This document shows, piece by piece, positions 1-5,464 of a DNA stretch of 6,392 nucleotides. Every line of letters starts with the position of its first letter. The first letter of the stretch is position 1. The stretch comes from Planctomycetaceae bacterium (lineage in GTDB: Bacteria; Planctomycetota; Planctomycetia; Pirellulales; Thermoguttaceae). The notes beneath the pieces are model-generated. The model made no database searches. It was not told the origin of the DNA and saw nothing but the letters and a program-made list of their open reading frames with translations. Made by a program: the position numbers and the translations under genes. Where the stretch lies: the NCBI GenBank assembly GCA_031259095.1, contig JAIRLW010000433.1, positions 1 to 6,392 of the forward strand, read 5' to 3'.

Positions 1-35
1 AAAAAGTTTACTACACCTTTAGTGTCCCTTCACAC

Positions 36-118
36 TACCGAACCCCGGACTTGAACCGGGATGCCCTTGCGGGCGGTGGATTTTGAATCCACTGCGTCTG
101 CCATTCCGCCAGTTCGGC
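36..118 (-). tRNA. tRNA-Leu, anticodon CAA (reads UUG)
   Basis: Read on the minus strand, the 83 bases fold into a complete class II tRNA. The acceptor stem pairs GCCGAAC (112-118) with GTTCGGT (37-43), with a G-U pair at position 1-72. The anticodon stem is GTGGA/TCCAC around the loop TTCAAAA (81-87), which places anticodon CAA at 83-85. A long variable arm with stem GCCC/GGGC and loop GCAA is the mark of a leucine tRNA. The T arm is CCGG-TTCAAGT-CCGG-like. The discriminator base is A (complement of base 36), as leucine tRNAs require. The next bases are GTG, so CCA is not encoded and must be added after transcription. Downstream there is only a weak 5-bp hairpin (21-36) and a run of five T at the window edge, so no convincing terminator is visible. 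Confidence 0.96.
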
Positions 119-131
119 TTGTGAGATTGTT

Positions 132-159
132 ATTCTACATGAAAAAAAATTCTTTACAA
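132..159 (-). promoter_or_regulatory. Candidate sigma-70-type promoter of the tRNA-Leu gene
   Basis: On the minus strand a TTGTAA box (154-159) lies 16 bases before TAGAAT (132-137). These match the -35 and -10 consensus at four and five of six bases. Transcription would start about 6-7 bases before the mature tRNA 5' end, a spacing typical of tRNA genes. The surroundings are AT-rich, so a chance match is possible. Confidence 0.4.
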
Positions 160-195
160 TATCCCAACAACCTATCTGTAAAAAATATTTACTAG

Positions 196-250
196 AGCGT
201 GTTGACACTAATTTCGCAAAAAAACAATGATATTAGTGTCCACACACGCT
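196..250. repeat. Imperfect inverted repeat between hisF and tRNA-Leu
   Basis: The arm at 196-212 (AGCGTGT...ACACTAAT) pairs with 232-250. The outer AGCGTGT and inner ACACTAAT match perfectly, separated by 2 bases in one arm and 4 in the other, with a loop of about 19 bases. It lies upstream of the tRNA promoter and downstream of hisF. It lacks a T tract, so it does not look like a normal intrinsic terminator. Role unknown. Confidence 0.6.
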
Positions 251-263
251 AATCTTTATTTTT

Positions 264-338
264 ACTACGAAAATCACGAATTTTCACGAAAAGATTTTTA
301 GAACAATCGTTTTCGTGAAAATTCGTGTTTTTCGTAGT
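264..338. repeat. Long near-perfect inverted repeat, 29-base arms
   Basis: The arm 264-292 is the reverse complement of 310-338 with a single mismatch (T274 against T328) around a 17-base loop. Within each arm the short motif CACGAATTTTCACG is itself nearly palindromic. The arms are AT-rich and would form a cruciform or a long RNA hairpin on either strand. There is no coding potential. It looks like a dispersed intergenic repeat rather than a gene-specific signal. Confidence 0.75.
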
Positions 339-379
339 TCCAATTCATTATGGAAATTCCTGATGGTTTCCTTTTTTGG

Positions 380-402
380 GGTAGGCGATGTTTCGCCTGA
401 AA
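380..402 (-). repeat. Palindromic repeat family, copy 1 (reverse orientation)
   Basis: The minus-strand reading of these 23 bases matches the core of the large repeat near 1469-1491 at about 21 of 23 positions (TTTCAGGCGAAAC.. then GCCTACC). It contains its own hairpin, AGGCGA (383-388) with TCGCCT (393-398) and a four-base loop. Three other copies or partial copies lie at 481-500, 1419-1522 and 6016-6075. Confidence 0.6.
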
Positions 403-434
403 TTTTTTGATTAATTTTGATTATTTTTGATTAA
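401..434. repeat. AT-rich tandem repeat, 10-base unit
   Basis: Three consecutive ten-base units end in TTTTGA or TTTTTGA (401-410, 411-420, 421-430), with a partial fourth. The period is close to one helical turn. A second ten-base-periodic array with a related unit is at 4343-4424. No gene covers it. Confidence 0.55.
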
Positions 435-436
435 TA

Positions 437-500
437 GCATCGGCTATCGCCGACGCGACCGTGGGTGAAAAACCTTTTGGCAAAAGGTCGCCCACCTGAT
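437..500 (+). repeat. Two adjacent hairpins; the second is palindromic family copy 2
   Basis: The first hairpin pairs 437-444 (GCATCGGC) with 449-456 with one mismatch. The second is layered: GTGGG (461-465) pairs with CCCAC (491-495), and inside it CCTTTTG (473-479) pairs with CAAAAGG (481-487). The right part, 481-500 (CAAAAGGTCGCCCACCTGAT), matches the copy at 6016 at 17 of 20 bases and resembles the one at 1476. It lies within the stretch 119-585, which contains no gene. Confidence 0.55.
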
Positions 501-553
501 GAGTCGCTTAACTGATAAGTTGCCTCCGGTAGAAAAAATTATTTATAACAGAA

Positions 554-572
554 TGCAGTCGTCTCGACTGCA
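554..572 (-). terminator. Hairpin just past hisF, possible weak terminator
   Basis: TGCAGTCG (554-561) pairs perfectly with CGACTGCA (565-572) around a three-base loop, 14 bases beyond the hisF stop codon. On the hisF transcript the stem is followed by an AU-rich stretch that reaches a run of U only about 15 bases later. Termination is therefore plausible but not textbook. It could equally be another member of the local palindrome population. Confidence 0.4.
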
Positions 573-585
573 AACGTAGGAATTT

Positions 586-1368
586 TTAGAGATGCCTAAT
601 TCTCACCGGAACATCCAATTCTCGTAACAGTTTTTTGATTTCTGTAATTGTTGTTAATCCCGTGTGCAAAATTCCGGCAACAATGGCGGCGTCGGCGTGA
701 GCAAGAACAAAGGCGTCGCGCAGATGTTCCGCTGATCCAGCCCCGCCGGACGCAACAACCGGCACACTCACCGCTTCGGCAATTCGTCCCGTAATGCTCA
801 ACTCAAAACCATTCCGAGTTCCATCCGCATCGACCGAATTAACCACAATTTCCCCAACTCCCAAATCCACCGCCCGTTTTGCCCACTCTACCGCGTCTAA
901 TCCGCTTCGTTCCCGAAAACCATGCGTTGTAATTTCATAACCGCTCGGAAATTCCAACAAATCCGTTGTTGCAATCGGGTCCATGCCAAGAACAATACAT
1001 TGCCGACCAAACGCTTTAGCGCCTTCGGTGATAATTGCCGGATTCTTAACCGCAAGCGAATTGACGGAAATTTTTTCCGCACCGGCATTGAGTACCCGTT
1101 CCATATCGGCAAGCGACGCCACGCCGCCCCCCACCGCAAACGGTATTCGAACAGCCTCCGCCACACTCCGAACCATATCAATATCAATGGGTCGTTTTTC
1201 GGCGGACGCGGTTATATCATAAACGACCAATTCGTCCGCTCCGTCTTCATAATACTGATACGCCATCGCTACCGGATCGCCTAAATCGATATTGTCTTTA
1301 AACTTAACACCTTTGGTCACACGGCGTTTGATTACGTCAAGACAGGGAATAATACGACGTTTTAACAT
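586..1368 (-). CDS. hisF: Imidazole glycerol phosphate synthase subunit HisF
   Basis: This is the cyclase half of the HisF-HisH glutamine amidotransferase. It uses ammonia delivered from HisH to convert PRFAR into imidazole glycerol phosphate and AICAR, linking histidine and purine synthesis in the cytoplasm. The 260-residue length and (beta/alpha)8 layout are standard. The two catalytic aspartates are visible at family numbering, D11 in IIPCLDV and D130 in VLGMDP. Also present are K19, K99, the phosphate loop GGG (80-82) and the C-terminal phosphate motif ASGGAG (206-211). The ATG at 1366-1368 gives the canonical MLKRRIIPCLDV start. An upstream in-frame TTG would add ten residues without family support. 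No Shine-Dalgarno is seen. An oddity is residues 13-16, IKRR, where relatives usually have a D-G pair before R. hisH is not in the window, so it is not in the usual his operon order here. Confidence 0.96.
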   Translation of the reverse strand: MLKRRIIPCLDVIKRRVTKGVKFKDNIDLGDPVAMAYQYYEDGADELVVYDITASAEKRPIDIDMVRSVAEAVRIPFAVGGGVASLADMERVLNAGAEKISVNSLAVKNPAIITEGAKAFGRQCIVLGMDPIATTDLLEFPSGYEITTHGFRERSGLDAVEWAKRAVDLGVGEIVVNSVDADGTRNGFELSITGRIAEAVSVPVVASGGAGSAEHLRDAFVLAHADAAIVAGILHTGLTTITEIKKLLRELDVPVRIRHL

Positions 1369-1418
1369 GGTGGGAATATTGGAATAATAGAAAATCAATT
1401 GGATATTGCTAAAAATTA

Positions 1419-1522
1419 CTGATTATTTCAGATTATCTCAGAATTTTGGGTAAGGAACCGACGCAACGTTTCAGGCGAAACGTTGCCTACCTGATATTGT
1501 CCCCAAAATCTGAAATAATCAG
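1419..1522. repeat. Nested palindromic element, 104 bases, family copy 3
   Basis: The outer arms 1419-1434 and 1507-1522 (CTGATTATTTCAGATT and its complement) pair over 16 bases without mismatch. Inside, TTTTGGG (1444-1450) pairs with CCCAAAA (1502-1508, partly sharing bases with the outer arm), and GGTA (1449-1452) can pair with TACC (1488-1491). At the centre GCAACGTTTC (1463-1472) pairs perfectly with GAAACGTTGC (1477-1486) around a 4-base loop. The right half recurs at 6016-6075. The architecture resembles a small non-autonomous palindromic element (REP- or MITE-like), but no clear target duplication is visible at the ends. Confidence 0.7.
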
Positions 1523-1534
1523 AAAAGCTTTATT

Positions 1535-1563
1535 ATTTTCCATTTTCTGTTTTTCTTTGTCAA
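1535..1563 (-). promoter_or_regulatory. Candidate promoter of hisF
   Basis: On the minus strand a perfect TTGACA (1558-1563) stands 17 bases before GAAAAT (1535-1540, four of six -10 bases). Transcription would begin near 1528, giving a leader of about 160 bases that contains the whole nested palindrome 1419-1522. The sequence match is good but unproven. Confidence 0.35.
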
Positions 1564-1849
1564 GGGAATCTCTTGTTTTTCAATTTCGATATCCTAGAAT
1601 ATTATTTTTGACAACCAGACCTGATATTTTTGACGATAATCGAAAATAGATGGTTCAATTGTTCAGACACTTCGTCAGAAACAATCCGTTGAAGATGATG
1701 CTTTATAACTCGGACAGGAAGCAATCGGGAAAATTAATAAAACATAACCCGTTTAGCGCCAAGAGATTAGGTTCAATGCGATGTCTGCTTTTCTGGTTAC
1801 TGTGTAAATCTTATCAATAGAATTATTCCTATCGGCAACGGTATCACTT
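1564..1849. other. Intergenic region before the mutase-like gene
   Basis: These 286 bases separate hisF (minus) from the mutase-like gene (plus). I see no credible coding sequence, strong hairpin or RNA gene. A TTGACA at 1608-1613 has a GATAAT 21 bases later (1635-1640), which is too widely spaced for a normal promoter. The promoter of the downstream gene presumably lies here but cannot be placed. Confidence 0.5.
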
Positions 1850-3250
1850 ATGAAAAGTTCGAATCCGAGTCTTTATCGTGATGATTGTATTCTTGGTCTC
1901 GTGGAAGACGAATTGAATGAAACGCTTTACAGGTCATGGGGACAATCTCTTGCCCAGATGTTACCGGTTGGTTCAAAAATCCTTGTTACGTCGGATTTCC
2001 GCCAAAGTTCGGAACAGTTCAAAGCGGCGTTAATAGAAGGGGCGCTTTCAAACGGCGTTAATATTTATGATTTTGGTCATATTCCATCTAATTTGGCTTC
2101 TTACGGATTGGATTTGCTTTCGGGTAATGCTTGCGTCAGTGTAACCGGCGGAAACTACGCATCAATCTGGAACGGGTTACGCTGGTTCATTCCTAATTCT
2201 TCCTGTTCCAAAGCAATGGAAATCGACCGACTTCGTCATGAAGCAAAGTCGCTGTCTGAATCGCGTGTGGTTACACGCGGAAAGTACACGACAATCGATA
2301 TAATACCGACATGGTGGGCATTTTTGCAGGACGTGTGGTATGACACGCCGAAAGTCCCCTTGCACATCGTTGTTGATTCGATGTATGGTAATTGGGCGCC
2401 TTTCGCTCAGCAGGCATTACAAAAATGTTTTCCTCAAACGCTTTTTGATTCTATTCACGATGAACCCAAAGAAGATTTCGGCGGCATGCTTCCCGCGTCC
2501 CGATGCCGGAAATCATTGTCCGAATTGTGTTCAGAAGTTGTCCGTCGCCGTGCCGATCTTGGAGTGGCGTTCGAAGCCGACGCTCACGGATTCGCACTCA
2601 TCGATAATCTTGGGCAACCGTTACTTTCAGAAGAAATTACATGGATTGTGTTACATTATCTGCTCGGCAATGCCATGAACGGTGAAATTTTTCTCCATGA
2701 AGTGAATTGTTCGGAAAAAATCATTACGGAAGGTATTCGGTTGGGCGCTTCGCCTCGCATTGTCAAAAATTCTCACTTCGCGTTTCTTGACAAAATGCAG
2801 GAAACCAATGCGCTGATTGGTTTTGGGGTTGACGGAAGTTTTTATTTTCGCGGTGTTTGCGGTAGACGCATCGTTATTTTTGCCGTCTGCTGGTTTCTCG
2901 ATCATTTCACACGTCTTGGAATTCCTCTGTCGGAATGGCGAAAACAGTTTCCGGCATTTTACACCACGCCCGAAATTCGTACACCGTTGGTTCCGTTGGA
3001 AGAAGTAGTTCAACGTCTTTCCGAAGCATGGTCATGTTCTCCGTCTTCAACCTTAGAAGGAGTTCGGTTTGTTGTTCCTAATGGATGTGTTCATATCCGA
3101 GCCATTGCGGATTTCGCCCAATTAGGTTTTCATTTCGAAACCGATCACCAAGCAGCGTTACGCCGGATTTTCTCGGAATGCTGCCGCGCTCTGGAAGGAT
3201 TGGATCATCTCACTTTTTTCCTAAAAGAAGGATTGGCAAACTGGCGGTAG
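1850..3250 (+). CDS. Phosphohexomutase-fold protein with degenerate active site (probable pseudoenzyme)
   Basis: The 466 residues follow the four-domain order and length of the phosphoglucomutase/phosphomannomutase family. Matching landmarks are an N-terminal GLVEDELNETL stretch, KILVTSDFRQSS (43-54; family form vvGrDtR.SS), ALIEGALSNGVNIYDFG (60-76), a second Rossmann-like start HIVVDSMYG (172-180) and ADLGVAFEADA (235-245). Yet each signature is altered. The serine loop TASHNP is TGGNYA (99-104), with glycine at the phosphoserine position. The metal loop DGDADR is EADAHG (242-247). The sugar loop GExSGH is GVDGSF (326-331). The phosphate loop RxSNTEP is RAIADFA (417-423). The reading frame is long and intact, so it is probably expressed, but mutase activity is unlikely. 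A binding or regulatory role is inference only. The ATG at 1850 has no Shine-Dalgarno. The gene appears monocistronic, with a palindromic element right after it. Confidence 0.75.
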   Translation: MKSSNPSLYRDDCILGLVEDELNETLYRSWGQSLAQMLPVGSKILVTSDFRQSSEQFKAALIEGALSNGVNIYDFGHIPSNLASYGLDLLSGNACVSVTGGNYASIWNGLRWFIPNSSCSKAMEIDRLRHEAKSLSESRVVTRGKYTTIDIIPTWWAFLQDVWYDTPKVPLHIVVDSMYGNWAPFAQQALQKCFPQTLFDSIHDEPKEDFGGMLPASRCRKSLSELCSEVVRRRADLGVAFEADAHGFALIDNLGQPLLSEEITWIVLHYLLGNAMNGEIFLHEVNCSEKIITEGIRLGASPRIVKNSHFAFLDKMQETNALIGFGVDGSFYFRGVCGRRIVIFAVCWFLDHFTRLGIPLSEWRKQFPAFYTTPEIRTPLVPLEEVVQRLSEAWSCSPSSTLEGVRFVVPNGCVHIRAIADFAQLGFHFETDHQAALRRIFSECCRALEGLDHLTFFLKEGLANWR

Positions 3251-3291
3251 GCAACTTCTAAAAATTATTATTGTCCCCCTTGATCATAATC

Positions 3292-3657
3292 GCCCCTAAG
3301 GCAGCGCGCAAAACTAAGTTGCTCAGAGGCGCCGAATTGAGTATAGATATTGTGTTTTGCAACAATTAATATAACATGAACGAGTGTTTTCCTTACGCCC
3401 TGAAAGGGCTGTCCGATTAAGCCTGCCCCAACGGGGCGGGTAACGAATAATAACAACCTAGCCCTGAAAGGGCGACCAGAGATGATAACGCTGTTGTTCG
3501 CATGAACTCCACAAAAATAATCAACCGTTTTACATAATTTACACAATACAATCTCCGTCGCCCTTTCAGGGCTAAGATTACTGCGTTTTTTATAAGTTTG
3601 GTTTTTATTACTGTTCGTACTATTGATCAAGTTATTTTCGCGCGCTGCCTAATGTCC
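3292..3657. repeat. Palindrome-rich element with inverted ends, overlapping the cyclo-ligase 3' end
   Basis: The stretch 3251-3626 between the two convergent genes has no believable gene. Its ends are related: 3292-3320, read on the minus strand, matches 3629-3657 at 22 of 29 ungapped positions, including a perfect 11-base core GCGCGCTGCCT (3640-3650; complement at 3299-3309). Inside are GC-rich hairpins in AT-rich surroundings: GCCC-TGAAA-GGGC at 3397-3409, CCTGCCCC/GGGGCGGG at 3422-3440, and two more at 3461-3473 and 3560-3572. The right end arm lies within the last codons of the cyclo-ligase gene. No transposase is present. It looks like a non-autonomous dispersed element, and the same hairpins may also end transcription of both flanking genes. 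Confidence 0.55.
3459..3574. repeat. Perfect 17-base inverted repeat pair within the element
   Basis: TAGCCCTGAAAGGGCGA at 3459-3475 recurs exactly, inverted, at 3558-3574. Each copy is itself a small hairpin (GCCC/GGGC with a 5-base loop). A third, shorter copy of the same core is at 3397-3410. The 82 bases between the two copies are AT-rich and show no coding sequence. Confidence 0.75.
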
Positions 3658-4301
3658 CTAACATTTTCAGAGTCAGGACAAATAATCCTTTTTTCAGTAA
3701 CAACTATAGAAACCGGACAATCCCACGTATCGACCGGAATTTGTTCGACAATCTGACATTCAAACGCTAAACCAATCAGAAGTGTGTTTAATGGAAATTG
3801 AGATAGAAACCGGTCATAATATCCTTTTCCGCGTCCAAGCCGATTTCCTAACGTATCAAACGCAAGACCCGGTACAAACACAACATCAAGTTGTTCCGGC
3901 GTAACATGATATTTGGGATTGTTCCGAATCTTTTGTTTCGGTTCCAAAATTCCAAACCGACCCGATTCAAGATCATTTCGTGAAAAAATCCGAACCGGAA
4001 CAATTGTGTTTTCGTCGCAACACGGTACGACAACAGGATAAACGTTTAAAAATGAGGTGGTTTGAACTTCATTGCCAAAACTTAGATAGATCATCAGACG
4101 ATTATTTTGTCGGGCGATCTGAAAAGCGTCCAATTGATTTAATCGGTTGCAAATCATTAGACTAAACGGTTCGTTTTCAGAAGAATGAGCAATAAGTTTT
4201 TCCCGAACCATGCGACGCAATAATGATTTAGGTTGCTCAGGCAATTTAAGCGAAGTGGATGCTTTCTTCGGTTTTTCTTCGTTTATTTTTCCGATGGTCA
4301 T
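3627..4301 (-). CDS. ygfA: 5-formyltetrahydrofolate cyclo-ligase (methenyl-THF synthetase)
   Basis: This cytoplasmic enzyme uses ATP to convert 5-formyl-THF to 5,10-methenyl-THF, returning a stored folate to one-carbon metabolism. The family hallmark VPGLAFDTLGNRLGRGKGYYDR is complete at residues 143-164, with PGLAFD followed by the ATP/phosphate loop GRGKGYYDR (156-164). The N-terminal basic helix KSLLRRMVREKL (25-36) matches the usual start of the family, and the late motif IPVDTWDCPVSIVVTE (188-203) is also typical. At 224 residues it is longer than the usual 180-200. It has about 20 extra lysine-rich residues at the N-terminus and a tail after residue 210. The ATG at 4299-4301 is preceded by a purine-rich AAGAAAAG, not a clear Shine-Dalgarno. 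The last nine residues and stop are encoded in the inverted end of the repeat element, so the tail may be acquired. Confidence 0.9.
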   Translation of the reverse strand: MTIGKINEEKPKKASTSLKLPEQPKSLLRRMVREKLIAHSSENEPFSLMICNRLNQLDAFQIARQNNRLMIYLSFGNEVQTTSFLNVYPVVVPCCDENTIVPVRIFSRNDLESGRFGILEPKQKIRNNPKYHVTPEQLDVVFVPGLAFDTLGNRLGRGKGYYDRFLSQFPLNTLLIGLAFECQIVEQIPVDTWDCPVSIVVTEKRIICPDSENVRDIRQRAKIT

Positions 4302-4342
4302 CTTTTCTTGTAGGGAATTTCTAAAAACCTATTTCTTCACAA

Positions 4343-4424
4343 ACTAAAATCGACCGAAATCGACTAAAATCGATTTTAGTCGATTTTAGTTGATTTTAGT
4401 TGATTTTAGTCGATTTCGGTTGAT
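4343..4424. repeat. Ten-base-periodic palindromic array upstream of the cyclo-ligase
   Basis: Units of the type CTAAAATCGA repeat every ten bases and then invert to CGATTTTAGT-type units. A perfect 30-base palindrome is centred near 4372, within ACTAAAATCGATTTTAGT and its flanks. On a larger scale 4351-4370 pairs with 4403-4422 at 19 of 20 positions. The array lies about 42 bases before the cyclo-ligase start and 250 bases before rpmI. It could bind a protein in phase with the helix, form an mRNA hairpin or be a dispersed repeat. The rest of the 373-base intergenic region 4302-4674 shows only a small TCCC/GGGA hairpin (4453-4464). Confidence 0.8.
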
Positions 4425-4620
4425 CAAAAAATGAGTTTCTACCAACATATCATCCCTAACGGGACGGGGAAAACTTCACGACTGGATAGTTACCAATATT
4501 CAAATACTCATCGGTAATTTTCCCAAAAAAATTCCGACTTGATCTGGAAATGGTCAATCCTTAATCTTCCCCCCCTTTTATCTTTCCGAAAAGCGTGTAA
4601 AATACGGCGTTAATTGGTTT

Positions 4621-4648
4621 TTGACCGATGTAAGTTTGTGTCTAATTT
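4621..4648 (+). promoter_or_regulatory. Weak candidate promoter for rpmI-rplT
   Basis: TTGACC (4621-4626) lies 16 bases before TAATTT (4643-4648). The first box is near consensus and the second is poor. An alternative -10, TAAAAT, is at 4598-4603 without a good -35. The promoter must be near here because the preceding gene points the other way. Confidence 0.25.
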
Positions 4649-4674
4649 GATAAAGTTGATAAAAATTTTGAACC

Positions 4675-4878
4675 ATGCCTAAACAAAAAACACACAAAGG
4701 AATCAAAAAACGATTCCGATTGACGGCTTCCGGTTTGGCAAAACATCGGCATAGCGGAACAAGTCATCTCGCCTATCGTCTGACAAAAAAACAACGCCGC
4801 AATTTACGCGGAACAACCGTTGTTAGTAAGTCGGAAACAAAAAAAATCGTGGAAATGCTCATTCCGGCTGGCGGTTAA
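4675..4878 (+). CDS. rpmI: 50S ribosomal protein L35
   Basis: This small basic protein of the large ribosomal subunit binds 23S rRNA. The 67 residues show the family signature at once: MPKQKTHKGIKKRFRLTASG at the N-terminus, TSHLAYRLTKKQRRNLRGTTVV (29-50) in the middle and a short helical C-terminus ending MLIPAGG. Length is normal (about 65). The ATG is unambiguous because MPK.KTHKG is the universal start, although no Shine-Dalgarno precedes it (AAATTTTGAACC). It is the first gene of an rpmI-rplT operon, 133 bases before rplT. In many bacteria infC comes first, but here the upstream DNA is intergenic and then the cyclo-ligase gene on the other strand, so infC is elsewhere. Confidence 0.96.
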   Translation: MPKQKTHKGIKKRFRLTASGLAKHRHSGTSHLAYRLTKKQRRNLRGTTVVSKSETKKIVEMLIPAGG

Positions 4879-4942
4879 ATCATTTCATTTTCCGTTTCCT
4901 ACTGCCGTTTATGAGTAAGCCCAAAAGAACGTACCGGGTTGT

Positions 4943-4971
4943 AACTCTTTCAAACGAAAGGACCTAGAGTT
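4943..4971 (+). promoter_or_regulatory. Candidate structured RNA in the rpmI-rplT spacer
   Basis: AACTC (4943-4947) pairs with GAGTT (4967-4971). Directly stacked on it, TTTC (4948-4951) pairs with GAAA (4956-4959) around the loop AAAC, leaving a seven-base bulge GGACCTA on the 3' side. L20 is known in other bacteria to repress its own operon by binding an mRNA structure that mimics its 23S site. The irregular bulged stem upstream of rplT would suit that, but the link is inference. Confidence 0.3.
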
Positions 4972-4998
4972 CGTCAATAACCAAAAATGTAATTAATT

Positions 4999-5003
4999 AG
5001 GAG
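4999..5003 (+). promoter_or_regulatory. Shine-Dalgarno of rplT
   Basis: AGGAG with eight bases to the ATG at 5012 is a clear ribosome binding site. It fixes the rplT start and contrasts with rpmI, hisF, the mutase-like gene and the sigma-like gene, which have none. Confidence 0.75.
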
Positions 5004-5011
5004 AAACAAAA

Positions 5012-5371
5012 ATGAGAACACAACGCGGGGCTGCCAGACGGCAGTCAAAACGACGGCTTTTTCAACGAGCCAAAGGTTTTCGCGGCGGACGCGGTAAATT
5101 ACTTCGAACAGTTAAAGAAACGATTGTTCGGGCAAATTGTTATGCAACGCGCGACCGTCGGGTTCGAAAACGTGAATTTCGGGCGTTATGGATCATCCGA
5201 ATCAATGCCGCAACCCGTAATCTCGGTCTTCGGTACAGTGAATTTATTGCAGGTTTGAAAAAAGCCCAAATCACTTTAGACCGAAAAACACTTGCCGAAA
5301 TGGCGGTCAATGACGCTACGGCATTTGCTAAAGTGGTCGAGACCGTTCGTACCGCATTAGGAAAAACCTGA
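5012..5371 (+). CDS. rplT: 50S ribosomal protein L20
   Basis: L20 binds 23S rRNA early in large-subunit assembly and in several bacteria also represses its own operon. The 119 residues carry the full pattern: a very basic N-terminal extension with [12 protein letters not shown], then KLLRTVKE (29-36), [17 protein letters not shown] (44-60), [18 protein letters not shown] (62-79) and [18 protein letters not shown] (81-98). The start MRTQRG replaces the commoner MARVKRG; my recollection is that this form with GAARRQ is typical of Planctomycetota. A good Shine-Dalgarno supports the ATG. It is co-oriented with rpmI and closed by a strong terminator 20 bases after the stop. Confidence 0.96.
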   Translation: MRTQRGAARRQSKRRLFQRAKGFRGGRGKLLRTVKETIVRANCYATRDRRVRKREFRALWIIRINAATRNLGLRYSEFIAGLKKAQITLDRKTLAEMAVNDATAFAKVVETVRTALGKT

Positions 5372-5391
5372 CCCCATCAATGATTATCATT

Positions 5392-5435
5392 TCAAAAGAG
5401 TGAAGGGGTTCGGCAAAATTCCTTCACTCTTTTGA
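5392..5435. terminator. Strong terminator after rplT, probably bidirectional
   Basis: TCAAAAGAGTGAAGG (5392-5406) pairs perfectly over 15 bases with 5421-5435 around a 14-base loop. The 3' arm ends in CTCTTTT followed by GATTTTA, giving a U-rich tail for rplT transcripts. Because the arms are A-rich at the base, the same hairpin offers a U-rich tail to transcripts of the convergent sigma-like gene ending at 5465. Confidence 0.85.
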
Positions 5436-5464
5436 TTTTATCCTATTGATTAATAAATTAATAA

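Noticed and set aside
1..36. Intrinsic terminator of tRNA-Leu
   Set aside because: The only stem is five base pairs, overlaps the discriminator base and is about 15 bases from a short T run cut by the window edge.
922..1284. Open frames on both strands within hisF
   Set aside because: They are other-frame shadows of a securely identified gene.
1608..1640. TTGACA followed by GATAAT as a promoter for the mutase-like gene
   Set aside because: The boxes are 21 bases apart, beyond the usual 16-18, and 210 bases from the start codon.
1446..1649. Plus-strand open frame of 67 codons upstream of the mutase-like gene
   Set aside because: It begins inside the nested palindrome, has no ribosome binding site and shows no family resemblance.
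3268..3630. Minus-strand open frame of 120 codons between the convergent genes
   Set aside because: It is made of the hairpins and inverted ends of the repeat element and has no recognisable domain; a by-product of repeat composition.
4343..4424. CRISPR-like array
   Set aside because: Units are ten bases, contiguous and in both orientations, with no spacers and no cas genes.
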